Below are positions 19,816 through 32,352 of a stretch of DNA of 62,000 nt, one piece after another. The position numbers and the translations under genes are program-made. Below the pieces are notes generated by a model, which did no database searches, was not told where the DNA came from, and saw nothing but the letters and a program-made list of their open reading frames with translations. The DNA is from Symbiodinium natans. Lineage: Eukaryota; Sar; Dinophyceae; Suessiales; Symbiodiniaceae. Position 1 is the first letter of the stretch, and each line of letters begins with the position of its first letter. The stretch covers positions 1,106,549 through 1,168,548 of the forward strand of contig CAJNDS010001001.1 in the NCBI GenBank assembly GCA_905221605.1, given 5' to 3'.

Positions 19816-22499
19816 GTGTAGATACATGTGTTTTTGGTTGGGGGGGGGTTACCATATGTAGTGGTTCCGAGGGGTTTACCTCGTTTCGGGTTGAACGTTC
19901 AGGTGGGCAGCAGCCGTGGTCGTTCTCGATGGTGATCACGTTGTCGTCGTTCTGAAACTGCGCGCCCTCGCACTCAGCCGACTGGGGCCCTTCTGCCTGC
20001 GTCAGCTGGGTCTAGGGTTTAAGGTTAGGGTTTAGGGTTTAGGGTTTAGGGTTTAGGGTTTAGGGTTTAGGGTTTAGGGTTTAGGGTTTAGGATTCAGGG
20101 TTTAGTACCCGAAACCCTACTCAAGACCCCAAAAGCCCCAGATCCCGAAACACAGCCAGCGGAGTTTAAAACCGAAACAAGACACCAACACCCAAAGCCT
20201 TGCCATCACAAACCCTTGTACTCCCTGCCTCAAGAACTAACAACCTACTTGTTTATAGGCTACCCAAGACTCCCTCAGGAGCTCTATACGAAGCACCTGC
20301 CAGCAAGACAGGTCTGGGATTCTTACACTGGGATGTCACCTCTTAAACTTACAGTCCTTAATAGGGAGTAGAGTACCCCCTATGGTAATCCCTATTCAGG
20401 ACTGTTAGTCTAAGCGGGAACATCCCAACTTCTTAGTCAAGAACCGCGCCGCCTTCATGTCCACAATGCCCACGGCACCATCGTGGCCTCGGCTGGAGTC
20501 TGGTACGCAACGGGCTTCGGCATCAGGTCTACCAGGATGGCCTATTAGGCCCTTATAATCCCCCTAATCAACATATTTAGGGTCGACCCTAAGGCTCTTG
20601 GGCCTTCAAAACTCAAAACCCCAGTAATTCCAGAACCCTCCTTAGGAGGTACCCGTCCCTCTGTGGAGCCTTAAGGCAGGGCTTAGGGTTTAGGGTTTAG
20701 GGTTCAGGGTTCAGGGTTCAGGTTGTAGGGTTTAGGGTTTAGGGCTTTAGCTCCTGAACCCAACTAAGACAGCACAGCAGCTCACCACATTGATGGCAAA
20801 GGTCTCCGTGAGCAGAGTGCCGCCGAAGCAAACCTCACCCCCCCAAAACCGTCGGAAATGAGGGAATTAGGGCCCTGTATATACCCTTTAAGGGCGTATA
20901 TAGGGTACCTCATTCCCTCATTCCCTACTAAGAACCAGCCAGAAAACCCTAGCCACGTTCTTTGGGGTTCAGGCTGTTAGGGTTTAGGGCTATTAGGGAT
21001 GAGATGAGTTGAATTGGGGGGGGGGGGGTACGTCCTGGAATACCTAGAGGGGCAAGAACCACCAACATGACCGGGGAATGAAGGTCTTGAAGTTAGGGTT
21101 TAGGGTTTAGGGTTTAGGGTGGGATGGTCCGGGCCGTCTTGCTCTTTTCAATCTGGAGGCTTGTCTCGGGGGGGGGAGGGGGGGGGGGGGGAGGGCCAGG
21201 ATCTTGAGCAACCCACAGTGGTCTTCAGCTTCCAGCCTTGAACTGAGTTCCCTCTTCTTTGCAGATTTCTAGGGTTTAGGGCTTAGGGTTTAGGGAGATT
21301 CTAGGGCTTGGGGGTTTTATTCGAGCCCAGGAGTCAAGAAGTTTTCCACGAACCCGAAACCCTGAGCCCTAAGCCCTAAACCCTCCAATCGACGTTCTCT
21401 CCGCCCCGCCTCGATGAGATCCGAACCCAATTTGTGGCTCAATGCCAAACCCTTTTCCCGCGCACCCTCAACTCGCACAAGACCCAAAATGGTCTCTGTT
21501 AACATGGCCACTCCTTAAGATCACGGTCCCCCTTTGGGTACCCTAATATTAAGGGCAGCCTTAATTATAATAGTAACCCCGAAAGGACTCACAATTAAGA
21601 TAAGTGACCATGTTGGGTTTACTAGGTTGCTCAGGAACCTAGGATTAAAAAGGGTGTCTTTCTCAGGGAACCTAAACCCCAAAAAAACCAAGCAGAAGGG
21701 TACTCCTATAGCACATGGTCTCTGTCAACATGGCCCCAGTCGCTGGTCCCTCAGGAAGGGCGCCCTCTCCAGTGCACTGAAGCTCACCTCTTCGTGTCTT
21801 GGGCTGAGTTTTGCTTGGAGTTGAGGTGTTTTAGTGCTGCCACCCACTTAGGCTTCCTTTTTGCCACCCGTCCAGCTTTAGGTTTCAGCGTTTCGATCGT
21901 CCGCCAACGACCTCTCTCCCTCGCTCGCGAACTCCTCAACCCCACAGTTGCAACAGGAAGCTTCGGACTTCGGGTAGCTGGGGGGTACGCCGAAACCCTA
22001 AAACTCTAATCCCTAAACCCTTTTGCTGCGGGTTGCTTCAGTAAGCCGGGGTAAGGTTCCCAGTACCCTAAACCCTAAACCCCAAACCCTCGGCCGAAAC
22101 CGCTGAAACAACATCGCAAGCTGGGCGGAGCCGCTACCACGGAGAGATGCCGAAGCGGAGGCGAGCCTGAGCAAAGGGGTCAGATGAGTTTTAGGGCTTG
22201 TAGGGTTTTAGGGTTTATAGGGTTTATAGGGTTTATAGGGTTTATAGGGTTTCTAGGGTTTATAGGATTTATAGGATTTATAGGATTTATAGGGTTTATA
22301 GGGTTCAGAGTTTCGGGTAAAGGGCTTAGGGTTCACAAGCCCAAGAAAGCCCCCCTAAACCCTAAACCCTAAACCCTAAACCCTAAACCCTAAACCCTAA
22401 ACCCTAAACCCTAAACCCTACTAAACCCTTCCTTCCAACTTCCTCCTTGCAGGGAGAGGGCAGGGGCATGGAGAAGACCAAAGCGAGGCGGGCGGCCAT
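18440..22499 (-). CDS. secreted cysteine-bearing protein, tandem copy 3
   Basis: Best-resolved member. Exons: 22462-22499 (ATG at 22499), 22138-22166, 21753-21787, 20782-20833, 20453-20487, 19915-19996, 19308-19354, 18640-18686, 18440-18473; all phases agree. The spliced N-terminus reads MAARLALVFSMPLLASASA, a signal peptide with an AxA-like cleavage site, then SLRG, ELQCTGEGALP, VCFGGTLLTETFAINVVS, HDGAVGIVDMK, AEGPQSAECEGAQ, FQNDDNVITIENDHG, GLSNYEYSVQYCPDQ and NLVVNLVKPFNVRMVLDSQT, ending CPAAGE before a GC donor. Five Cys are visible in the mature part. I do not recognise the fold. Unlike the other copies, the last segment is split by a 166 bp intron that is itself a mobile element. The terminal exon(s) below 18440 are unresolved. 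Confidence 0.78.
18474..18635. mobile_element. introner: inverted-repeat element forming a new intron, carrying telomeric repeats
   Basis: A 162 bp element with 9 bp perfect terminal inverted repeats (CTTGGCTTT / AAAGCCAAG), flanked by the direct repeat GAGC (18470-18473 and 18636-18639). Copies 1 and 2 run straight through this point of the exon, so the insertion is specific to copy 3. In the sense strand the intron is 18639-18474: one GCTC duplication copy gives the GC donor and the element's terminal AAG gives the acceptor. It contains nine TTTAGGG units (plus strand). Confidence 0.88.
19191..19284. mobile_element. MITE-B copy
   Basis: TGGTTCTTAGTAGGGAATGA at the left; ATTCCCTCGCTCCCTACGAT then GAACC at the right. 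Core CTATATATACC. Lies in copy 3. Confidence 0.65.
19783..19813. repeat. AT microsatellite
   Basis: (AT)n about 30 bp. Confidence 0.85.
20027..20104. repeat. TTTAGGG array
   Basis: About 10 units in copy 3, 31 bp upstream of exon 19915-19996. Confidence 0.9.
20328..20428. mobile_element. MITE-C copy
   Basis: GGGATGTCACCTCTTAAAC left, CTAAGCGGGAACATCCC right, ACAGTCCTTAATAGGG inner arm. Confidence 0.6.
20850..20940. mobile_element. MITE-B copy
   Basis: GGAAATGAGGGAATTAGGG on the left, CATTCCCTACTAAGAACCA on the right; same core as the copy at 19191. Confidence 0.65.
21617..21681. mobile_element. MITE-E fragment
   Basis: GGTTGCTCAGGAACCTAGGA and AGGGTGTCTTT segment shared with 34224, 38940 and 41280. 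Confidence 0.45.
22200..22312. repeat. TTTATAGGG variant array
   Basis: A 9 bp derivative of the telomeric unit, about 11 copies, in the first intron of copy 3. Confidence 0.85.
22353..22427. repeat. CCCTAAA array
   Basis: About 10 units, opposite orientation to the variant array beside it. Confidence 0.9.
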
Positions 22500-22522
22500 G
22501 ATGTTCCAAGTCGACCTGCAGG

Positions 22523-22622
22523 TTTAGGGTTTAGGGTTTAGGGTTTAGGGTTTAGGGTTTAGGGTTTAGGGTTTAGGGTTTAGGGTTTAGGGTTTAGGGG
22601 GGGGGGGGGGGGGGGGGGGGGG
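22523..22622. repeat. TTTAGGG array running into poly-G
   Basis: About 10 units, then about 25 G; mirrors the structure at 12795-12913. Confidence 0.9.
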
Positions 22623-22844
22623 CAGGGTCTTACCTTGGTTGCTCTCTAACCCCCCCATTAACTTTTAGCTCCCTTCACATGAAATTAGAGGAACCCTAAA
22701 CTTATGAAGTGATAAAGTTGTAGTAAAGTCCCACCTAGCTACAAGCCAAAAGTGCCCTCTGGGGCTTGGAACGTTCGAAACTGACACACGACGGGTGGGC
22801 AGAGAAAAGCACAGCCGGGCTGGCGCATCGCATCATCATGTAAC

Positions 22845-22960
22845 TTGGCTGCACTCAGGAGGGTAGCCATAAATTAAACTTTTAGCTGCTTTTAATAAGA
22901 AACCCAATAAGCCCAAAAAAGGTAAGGATCTAAAGTTACAGTAAAGTACCACAAAGGAAA
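22845..22960. repeat. dispersed repeat H, copy 1
   Basis: Shares TTAAACTTTTAGCTGC, AAGAAACCCAATAA and GTAAGGATCTAAAG with 25635-25755 and 36470-36556. Confidence 0.65.
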
Positions 22961-23429
22961 GACGCGCCTGTGTGAAAGCTTCAGACGCTTTGTGGTGCTG
23001 CTGCAGGCTCTGGAAACGGCGGCGGATTCGGCAGATGCTGTTCTTTTCCCGTTAAGCCCTAAACCCTTTAGAGAGCTGTAGACTCCGGGACCATATGGGG
23101 GCCTTAAGCTTGAAAGTCCCTGAGGCTCAGGGAATTTAGGGTTCTCAAGGTTTCGGCTATATAGCCTCCAGATGTCCAGACAGGCGCGCTTGACACGCAA
23201 TCCGTTTCCTGCCAAGGCAGAGGTGCACATGATACTGAGTGGTGATCTCGCAACCATCTTAGGTTGGTAAGACCAACGTCATTCGTCATTCGTCTCAAAC
23301 TGAATTTCAGGGCATGCGCCACAAAACTGAAGCGCCCGGACATTGCCAGTCGCTCTATGCGGCAAGGTATGGCACACCTGGCACCCACAAACCCTAAGCC
23401 TCCTAAACCCTACCCAATGAACCCTGAAA

Positions 23430-23505
23430 GGGCTTATGGTTCATGTACCTTAAGAGGTGCTAAGGTAGTATTGGGCATATGACCCCAGTTTTAGGGTTCA
23501 TTTGG
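23430..23505. repeat. dispersed repeat L, copy 1
   Basis: ATGGTTCATGTACCT ... TATGACCCCAGTTTTAGGGT, shared with 49329-49400. Confidence 0.5.
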
Positions 23506-24413
23506 TCCCAAGGTACCTTGGCCAGAACCCAAGACCTACCTTTGTAGGTTTCCTAAGAATCCTTCAGGGGCTATTTATAGTAACAACCCACAAAAAAGTG
23601 GGCTTTTGGTTCTGGAGGAGCGCATGCTGATAACCGAAAGTGCGAGACCCTGTCAGACTTGACCGCGGGCGCCAGATGGCAGAAATCGGCAGAGGGGTGA
23701 ATACATCACCTCCCCCAAGACTTCGCATCAAGGAAGCCAACCATGCAACACCCTTCTTGCACCTCTCACAGTCAAACAAACCCTAGACCCTAAACCCTCA
23801 GCCCTAAACCCTAAACCCTAAACCCTAAACCCTAAACCCTCCCGAACTAAATCCCACAGAAAAGTCGGCATCGTCAGAGTGGCCATGTGTAGCACCTCAG
23901 ACCTCCCATTGTAGGCTTCTTAAGGGAGGGGAGGTTTAGGGTTTAGGGTTCAGGGCTAGAGGGTTCTTTGGGGAGGGGAGGTTCAACTGGGGTACATAAC
24001 CCAAAGAATCCCGAATATTGCCTGCTACTCCCTAAGGCTCCCTAAGCCCTAAAGGTTGCCTAGGTAAATCTCCCCATGAATGCCCCCTCTCTTAAGGACC
24101 CGATAACAAAGCGACAACTCCAAGGAGGAAGCCCACAGACCCCCCCCTAAACCCTAAACCCTAAAACCTAAACCTTAAACTCTACACCGGTGCTGGGGCT
24201 GCAGGGCTCCACAGACGAACCCCTAGATATCTGTAGGGTGTGCTTTCCTTAACGCCCCGAAAAACCCGACCTTTCTAAGTCAGGAAATCACAAGAAAGAC
24301 CCTGAAGATGGAGGTTTCTTAGGGTTCAGCTAGGGATTACATACGGTTTTATCGGGTTTAGGTTTAGGTGCCGGCAAAGAAGTGGCAGGTGAATGCGAGG
24401 TTTTCCTGCCCGC

Positions 24414-27400
24414 CTCGCCAGCAACAGGGCAAGTCTGGCTGTCGAGCACCATGCGCACGTTGTAAGGCTTCACGAGGTTCACCACCAGGGTATCCTGACT
24501 CTAGGCATTGTTGTACCTTGGACCCTTCAGGTTGCACCCTTAGGTTTTGGTAATCCCTTGATTGACTGTGCCATAGTGCGAAAGAGACTCTTTCTTCTGA
24601 ATGCCTTCATAGCAAACGGAGCAATACCTCATGCTGATTAGTCCTGTAATTGGACCCTCCAGGTGTGCTTTCTTCACAACCCTACACTCAACCCTATAGC
24701 CTACTACACCCTGATGGAGATCCACAGAGGAGCAACAATCAGAGCCTCCGTCCATACGCTATACAGGCATGAGGTTCCAAATCACCCCTCGGCTTCGTGC
24801 TAGTTGGGCTTATAGCCCTACTAGGGTACTTAAGGGGTAGATGTGGGTTATAGCTACACCTATACTGGGGTAGGGGTAACCGGTATATGTGGGTTATAAC
24901 TGCACCTATAATGGGGTATTTTTTTCGGGCTTAGAGAAGTTTACGGTTTGGGGGGAGGGTATGGGGTAGGACAGGGCTGTAGACCTTCAAGCCTTTAGTT
25001 TCGTGGCCGGCTTTCCCCAATGCATTCCGGAAGGCTTCAAGTACCTACATGCAATCTCTCAGAATCCGTGTAAAGAAAGCTAACCCTCAACCCTAAACCC
25101 TACACCCCAAACCTGCATCTAAAGAAGCCCTCCCACCTGGATAAGAAGCCCCTGAGATTCAAATCCTCGACGCCATGTCCTGGTCTGGGCAGTACTGCAC
25201 TGTGTACTCGTAGTTGGCCAAGCCGCCTACAATGGCAGCCCTAAACCCTAAACCCTAAACCCTAAACCCTAAACCCTAAACCCTAAACCCTAAACCCTAA
25301 ACCCTAAACCCTAAACCCTAAACCCTAAACCGCAGCTCTTAGGGTTTAGGGTGCTGCTGTGTAGGGTGGAGGATCGGGTGGAGAGCAAAGCTCTCCCAGC
25401 CTTGTGGACGCTGTATGCAGATAATGCCACCCGAATCTCAAAGGATGCGTCCGAAAGCCATTTATGGGTTTAGGGTTTAGGGTTTAGGGTTTAGGGTTTA
25501 GGGTTTAGGGTCATGGGGGGGGGGGGGGTAGTAAAGGTTCCAAAAACTGTCCGCACCCGAGTTCCTGAACCCTCCAGCGCTCGGAACAACCTCAGGCTTC
25601 GAACCCAAGCCGCATCCCCAAGAACTCTGGGGTTGACTTGGCTGCACTCACTCAGGAGAGCAGCTATAAATTAAACTTTTAGCTGCCTTAATAAGAAACC
25701 CAATAAACCCCCAAAAAAGGGTAAGGATCTAAAGTTCCAGGAAAGTACCACAAAGTTTAGGGGCCTTAAAGTAAGGGCTCTCAGCGTTCAGCTAGCCCTC
25801 CAAGCAACAAAGGCCCCGAAGCCGAAGATTGTCTGGGGAAAATCTGGGGTTGGTTTAGGGTTTAGGGGTTAGGGTTTAGGGTTTAGGGTTTAGGGTTTAG
25901 GGTTTAGGGTTTAGGCTTTAGGGTTGTGCACTCCGGGGACTTCTGGACATGCTGGTTTGGGCACTCCAGGAACTCTCTGGGGCCCTGGGGATACTCCGTG
26001 GTGGGATACGGGTCATGGGCGAGGAGTAGACCGGGCGACGAGAAGAGCTTACTGTAGTTTAAACATCCGTCTGGTCGTTCTCAATCCCCTAAACCCAAAA
26101 CCATCCTCAACCCAAAATCTTAAACCATCCAAAACCCTAAACCCTAAACCATCCTAAACGCATAAACCCTAAACCCAAAAAACATAAAGTTCAGAAGGGC
26201 CACAACGCCTAAACCCTAAACCCTATAAACCGTAAAGTCCAGAAGGGCCACAGCCATGGTCGTTCTCGATGGTGATGGTGTTGGCGTCGTTCTGGAACTG
26301 GGCGCCGTCGCACTCAGCGGCCTGAGGGCCCTCCGCCTGGCAAAAGGTTTAGGGTTTCTTGGGCTGTTTTACAGGTAGATTTAGGGTTTCTTGGGCTGTT
26401 TTACAGGTAGATTTAGGGGTTTTTTTCGCTCCCGCAAAGCTGGCCGAACCGCAAGCAGGGTTGATGGTTGGTACGACTGGGAAAAAGGCGGGTCCCTCTC
26501 TGAACCCACTCGCCACCCTCGGGATTTGTTAACGGGTTTAGGGTCCAGGGTTTAGCCTAGGGGCCTTTTGGCTTCATAGGGTTTACAAAGTTCATAGGGT
26601 TTTGAAGGTTTACAGGGTTTATTGGGTTAAGGGCTAAGGGGCTATAGGGTGAAATCGGGCTTGTCGGGGTTAAAGAGGCTTCCTTCCTTCGGCCATGGCA
26701 AGCCCTTTGGTTCTTTAAGGAGGGTAGGCTTCGTATACTAACAGTCCTGAGGGATGTACCCCCCCCCCCCATTATAATCATTTCTAATCCCTATTAAGGG
26801 CTGTTAGTATAAGGGGGAACATCCCAAAAAGGGCAGGCTTTTGGTTATGGCTTTGGGTTCGGCCTTCCAAATAATCTCGAGGTTTGGGGGCGCTGTGGAT
26901 TTGATAGGTCATCTAAAGGCCTCGCTGCCTTACTGGGAAAGCTTGCTGGGCTACTAAGGGGTGGTTTAGGGTTTAGGGTTTAGGGTTTAGGGTTTAGGGT
27001 TTAGGTGATAGAGTCCTAAACTCCATGCTCCGAAATTGGGTTGCTTCTTGCATGGACTGCGCTGCAGCCGAACCGTCACTAAAATAACTTTGCTAAACAC
27101 AAAACTCTTAGGCCCCCAAATCCCGCAAGGCCCTGGCCCACAAGGGTCCATTTATGGGCTTTTTGGCTTTTTGGGAATCATCCAGGAGCCACAAGCATAA
27201 GAATAGGGTTTTGGGGTGTTCTTCTAGTGTATTCATATGGGTGGTTCTCTGTTTAAGGGCCCCTTTTTGGGGTCCTGTTTACAGGGATGCCAATTTAGAG
27301 AACCACCCATGTAGGGACCATACAAGGAAGACTTTTCAAACCCTAAACCCTAAACCCTAAACCCTAAACCCTAAACCCTAGGCCCTAAACCCTAAACCCT

Positions 27401-30400
27401 AAACCCTAAACCCTAAACCCTAAACCCTAAACCCTAAACCCTAAACCCTAAACCCTAAACCCTAAACCCCAAACCCCAACCCCAGAGTAGATCCAGATCA
27501 CCCAACGGGCTAATGCAATTGGGGGATCGACAAATGGCCTTCATGTCCACGATTCCCACCTGACCGTCGTGGCCTGCGGTCTGCAACCCTCTTGGAAGGG
27601 TCTCGCGTTTGGGAGTCAGGACGCTAGGGTTTAGGGTATGGGGTTCTAGGGTTTAGGGTTTGGGGCTCTAGGTTTCAGAGTTTCTACTGCGGCCGGCCGG
27701 TTGAGGGTTCAGGGAGCTTTGGGACTTTAGGGTTTAGGGTCCAAAGCCAGGCAACTCACCACGTGGATGTTAAAGGTCTCGGTGAGGAGGGTGCCACCAT
27801 AGCAGACCTCGGTCTCTCTGGGCTTTGGGGCTTGTCGGGTTTTGGCCTTTGGGTTTTGGGTAACTTGAAAGTATCTGCAGGGCTTTGGGTTGTGGGTGCA
27901 TTTTCAGGAGGAAGATATGCGCAGCCACTGCCCTAAACCCTAAACCCTAAACCCTAAACCCTAAACCCTAAACCCTAAACCCTAAACCCTAAACCCTAAA
28001 CCCTAAACCCCAACGGCTGCGTGAAGGTTCAATCAAGCAAAACCTGTTACTCTTCGGCTTCTCGCCGAGTCGTACCTCGAGAATGGATGCACACCTCGTT
28101 TGCTTCCGCTTTCTGAGAACCTAAAAACCTACTTATTTGGTAGGTTCTTTTGAAATAAGAACCTAAAAACTAACTTTTTTGTAGGTTCTTATTCTGAAAT
28201 AGCCCCTCATGATTCTTAGGTTTGGGTTCTTACGGTACTGTTCTGGTTCGCATACCATGATATGAAACCCTAAGTGACCGCAAACTTTGGAACCACAAGT
28301 TGGGGTGTCCAGGGCTCAACGGGCACTCAGTTCGCAGTTCGTGGCACGCCTCTCCGAAGACCATGCGCGATTGAAACGTTAGGGTTTAGGTTTTAGGGCT
28401 TAGGGGGGGCTTCTGGGGCTTGGGGGCTTCTGGGGCTTGGGGCCTCTGAGCCCGAAACCTCTCACCCCGGCTGGACTTGGCCGGTCCGGTGTAGATCCCA
28501 GGTACTGTTTTTGGGTTTAGTACTCCGACATCTTGTTCAACCAGGCTTCCCTCGCCTAAACCCCAAACCCTAAACCCCAAACCCGAAACCCTAAACCCTA
28601 AACCCTAAACCCTAAACCCTAAACCCTAAACCCTAAACCCTAAACCCTAAACCCTAAACCCTAAACCCTAAACCCTCCCTCCACCCATCTGCGGGCGCGG
28701 GGCTGGGCCCGCAGGGAGGTTGCCATCTCCAGTGCACTGAAGCTCACCTCCATACTTCAAGGTTGAGGGTTTCTAGGGTTTAGGGATTATAGGGTTTAGG
28801 GTTTAGGGTTTAGGGACTATAGGGTTTAGGGTTTAGGGTTGAGGGATTAGGGTTTAGGGATTATAGGGTTTAGGGTTCAGAAGGGTGCGGAACAACATTC
28901 CCCAACGCTTCGTCATCTTGCCATGCCCGACAAGTGAAGCCTTTAAAATTGAGGGTCATACGCACGAACACTACGATAGTTCTTGGAGGTCCGCTCAAGG
29001 TCTATGAACCACAAGCCCTTTTCGGGTTCATTTGTTCCCCGAGGAAAAAAAGGTACAGGGCTTCTTATTTTGTCGTCGATGCGTGCCAAGCTGTTGTCGT
29101 AACTCACTTTTTACCCTAAACTCTTTATTTTACCCTATTGTAAACTCTTTTGAATACTGGGCTCCGGACCTACTGTAAACCCTAAACAACAAACCCTAAG
29201 CGCTCAAACTTTAAACTTGAAACCCTGAACCCTAGACCTTCCCAATTCTCACATTTTCCTAGCCAGAAAACGAGGTAGGAGGTCTAATATAGGGGCCGTT
29301 TGTCAACCAGATTATTCCGAGCCCTAAATTGCTGTGGGTCCCCCAACCTTCTTTCGAATTTGGGTTCGGCACTTACTTGGAGGTGCCCTAATCCTTCCAA
29401 GTAGGGTTTAGGGTTTCGGGTTTATGGAGCCCTAATTAGGTAGCCTGGTACCCTGTTTGAGGTTCTGGATCACCTGGGTGGCCGCGATCTCTGGCTGGCA
29501 CTTTCGCGAGCACTAGTACACTGCCACGTCCATCAAGGCGCACCGATGAATCCCCTTGAACTTTCCCCGATGCTGCTTCCAAACATATAGTCCTTCCACG
29601 TCCAACAGATCCGATTGGGTCGGGACTGTATCCTGTGGAGCCTGTTCAGGGCGGCACGGCGCGCATGCCCTTGGACTCTGTCTCGCCGTCGGCACCCGAA
29701 GCCGCATTCACTCAGCGCCGTCTCTCGGTGTAGGGTTCTGGGTTTAGGGTTTGGGATAAAGTCCAGGGTTTGCCACCCCGCACTGCCCACGTGCTCTCGT
29801 GCAAGTTTAGGGTGTAGGGTTTCAGGGTTTGGGTTCAGGGAGTGCGGTTGCTGCCTCACACCCAGTTTTGGGGCGGGCTTGGGGTAGACCACCCCGAAGC
29901 TCTATGTCGTGTGGGGTTTAGGGTCTCGGGAACGAAGCTTCCCTAAACCCTAAACCCTAAACCCGAAACCTAAACCCCAAACCCGAAGCATCACCAAGTT
30001 CGGACAAGGCGCCGCCCCGAAGGGAGGTCTTTGCGGACACCAGCCTTGGTTGAGCTGGAACCCTATATGAACCCTGTCCCTCTAAAACCCTCTAGAACCC
30101 TATGAAACCTCATTGAAACCCTATAAAACCCTACGAAACCCTATAAAGCCTATCAAACCCTGTCAACTGAAACGACCTATAAACCACCAACAACCCTGTA
30201 AACCCGAAAGCTGCTGTTTCGTTTTTGTTTTTTGCTTCGGGTTGGGGCTCAAGGCTCCACCCTATACTGATACTGCAACAGTAAGGGTAGCAGAACTTTA
30301 GGGTTTAGGGTTTAGGGTTTAGGGTCTCATGATCATGGAACACCTAGGCCCCTGGCAGTATAGGGCTCAACCCTCATGAACCCCCAGCCGCCGTTTGAGG

Positions 30401-31196
30401 ATTTGGGCTTGACCTGGGCTTTATCTACCTCCTGCTCCTGCTTCTGAGGGCCCTAGACCCTAAACCCGAAAGCTGCAGATGCGGGTTCAGGGTTTAGGGG
30501 GCTACGCCCCCTCTAGTCAGCAAGTAGGAGACAGTGGTTGCCACTCCTACATCTGAGGGCGGCGTGCAGGGAACGACAGTGGCAGCCCGTCGCGGCTACC
30601 GCACAAAGCAAGGTCCCGGAACCCTGAGTAAGTACTAAACCCGAAAAGCCCTGCCATAGACGCGATAAACTCTATAAACGCTAAACACCCTATAAACACT
30701 ATAGGCTACATCCTGTAAAACCCTATAAACAATCCTATAACATACTAAAAACGTGTAAGCCCTGTAAAGCCCTGTAAAAACCTTATAAACCCCACAGCAA
30801 CCCTGTAACAACCCAAAAAAAAGTCTATAAGGTCTGAAATACTACTACTTGCTCAAGAACCCCAACAAAATTCAGCATTCTGATCCCTATATTACCCGTA
30901 TAAGGAAGACACAAATTTCAAATTTTTGGGAGACTCTTAATAAGCAAATAAAATAGTACTTGGAGGTTCCTGGTACTTGTTAACCCATTCTAGCTGTAAT
31001 TAGAACCCACTTATAAGCCCCTGAAGTGCCCCAATATGGTTATAAGTACACTTATAAGTACGGTTATACCCTAAACCCTAAACCCTGAACCCTCAACCCT
31101 AATTGGTTCCGTAATTAAGTACCATGAGCCTCCAAGTAGTAAACCAGGTCCCAGAGGCAGCGGGAGGGACAACACAAGGAAAGCACGGGCTGCCAT
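24414..31196 (-). CDS. secreted cysteine-bearing protein, tandem copy 2
   Basis: Exons: 31159-31196 (ATG at 31196), 30016-30044, 28713-28747, 27756-27807, 27539-27573, 26255-26336, 25180-25226, 24414-24494. The signal peptide reads MAARAFLVLSLPLLVSAKTS, then LRG. The body keeps ELQCTGDGNLP, VCYGGTLLTETFNIHVVS, HDGQVGIVDMK, AEGPQAAECDGAQ, FQNDANTITIENDH, GGLANYEYTVQYCPDQ, DTLVVNLVKPYNVRMV and LDSQTCPVAGE. Donors are GC, GC, GC, GT, GC, GC, GA. The 27-codon exon 24414-24494 is uninterrupted, which dates the intron in copy 3 as a gain. The following exon(s), between 24413 and about 22500, were not resolved. Function unknown; exported through the ER by inference. Confidence 0.78.
25236..25331. 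repeat. CCCTAAA array
   Basis: About 13 units, starting 10 bp from exon 25180-25226 of copy 2. Confidence 0.9.
25635..25755. repeat. dispersed repeat H, copy 2
   Basis: Near-identical to the copy at 22845, including the GGCTGCACTCAGGAG-like lead-in. Confidence 0.65.
25857..25924. repeat. TTTAGGG array
   Basis: About 9 units, copy 2 intron. Confidence 0.85.
26724..26825. mobile_element. MITE-C copy
   Basis: Left end degraded (GTATACTAACAGTCCTGAGG); right end CTGTTAGTATAAGGGGGAAC then ATCCC. Confidence 0.55.
27234..27312. mobile_element. MITE-I copy
   Basis: CATATGGGTGGTTCTCT left and AGAGAACCACCCATG right. Confidence 0.65.
27341..27478. repeat. CCCTAAA array
   Basis: About 18 units, copy 2 intron. 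Confidence 0.9.
27931..28012. repeat. CCCTAAA array
   Basis: About 11 units, copy 2 intron. Confidence 0.9.
28553..28678. repeat. CCCTAAA array
   Basis: About 16 units, ending 35 bp from exon 28713-28747. Confidence 0.9.
30957..31139. mobile_element. MITE-A copy with internal telomeric repeats
   Basis: Ends TACTTGGAGGTTCCTGG and CCATGAGCCTCCAAGTA. Telomere-like CCCTAAA/CCCTCAA units at 31069-31100 sit in the right half. Confidence 0.65.
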
Positions 31197-32352
31197 GGTG
31201 GTCCTGAAGGTCCTCCCGCGCGAGGAGCGTGGAAGGGTTTAGGGTTTAGGGTTTAGGGTTTAGGGTTTGGGTTTCGGTCTCAGGGCGTTTAAAGCCCTGA
31301 ACCGTGTAGGGTTTCGGGTTTAGGCAACTCCCCAAAGTCTCAGTATCCTCAACCCCCAAGCCCCAAACTCCGTTCTTTTTTTTGGGGGGGAGCCCCAACT
31401 TTTTGAATGGTTCCGATGCGGGCGAGTAGTATTATAACACCTGCAAATATTTCTAACGGGTCTGTTGAGTTGAGGGCCGTTAGGGTAAGGTTGAAGGTCT
31501 CTCGGACAATATGCCCGCGGCAAGATAGGTCTATAGTCAGTCTAGATCACAATCGGCGCTTTGGGTAGTTTGGGTTAGATGTGCAGATGGCCATCATTGA
31601 ACTCTAGCACAGCACACGCAGGAATAGAGTCCATGCGAAATCACCGATGTCTTCAGCTTCCCATCATCCTGGGTTACTGTGAACCCACCGAACCCCTCTC
31701 ACCTTTCAACTTTTCGGGGGTTCCTATCAGAAGGCTTGTGGTACGGGAGGGTACATACTAGGGGAACCCGATTTTGGGGAATACCCACATCCCCCCAAAA
31801 CAAGAGAAACATGCTTGTCACAATGTGAAGTTATGAGCTCTCTACATTCTGTCACACGCATCGGATGTCTTTAGCTTAAAGGTGGCTTTTTCTCCTCACA
31901 GAGCCGAACCTTGCCCTAAACCCTTTTAAAACCCTAAACTACTAAGATCTCACAAGGACCTCAAGATCCCTCCCCGCCCGCGGTCCTGTCCAAAAAAGGC
32001 TGATGTCGTCCTTTCTTGGAGCTGGGCTGCCGAAACTGCTTGAGCCACGTGGCATGCAAGCACAGCGCTTGAAAAGCGCCCGAGGTAACCCTGATGTGTT
32101 TTCATAATATACATATATATATATATAATATTTAAGTAAACAGGTTTCAACTTCTAAGGGGATCTAACGCGAAACCACCAGGTATCTAACACTAAACCAC
32201 AAAAGCCTACCACTGGGGGTCCGAAGAAATTCAGGGTCGCAGGGCGTCCGAAATTGAGGGCTGCGGGGTGCATCGGCAAGCTCACGCTGCGGTTTAGGGT
32301 TTAGGGATTAGGGTTCAGGGTTTAGGGTTTAGGGTTTAGGGTTTAGGGCGAT

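Larger units (their letters stand above)
22500..24413. other. region between copies 3 and 2: repeats, unresolved 3' exon
   Basis: Holds a telomeric array with poly-G (22523-22622), a MITE-H copy and scattered CCCTAAA. A minus-strand stretch at 23290-23360 resembles 17395-17470 and may be a terminal exon of this family (both read GNV..., then FET), but phase does not settle it. Confidence 0.35.

Noticed and set aside
29513-29892. Minus-strand ORFs of 64 and 119 codons
   Set aside because: They lie inside a copy 2 intron, are absent from the other copies, and lack a supporting splice frame.
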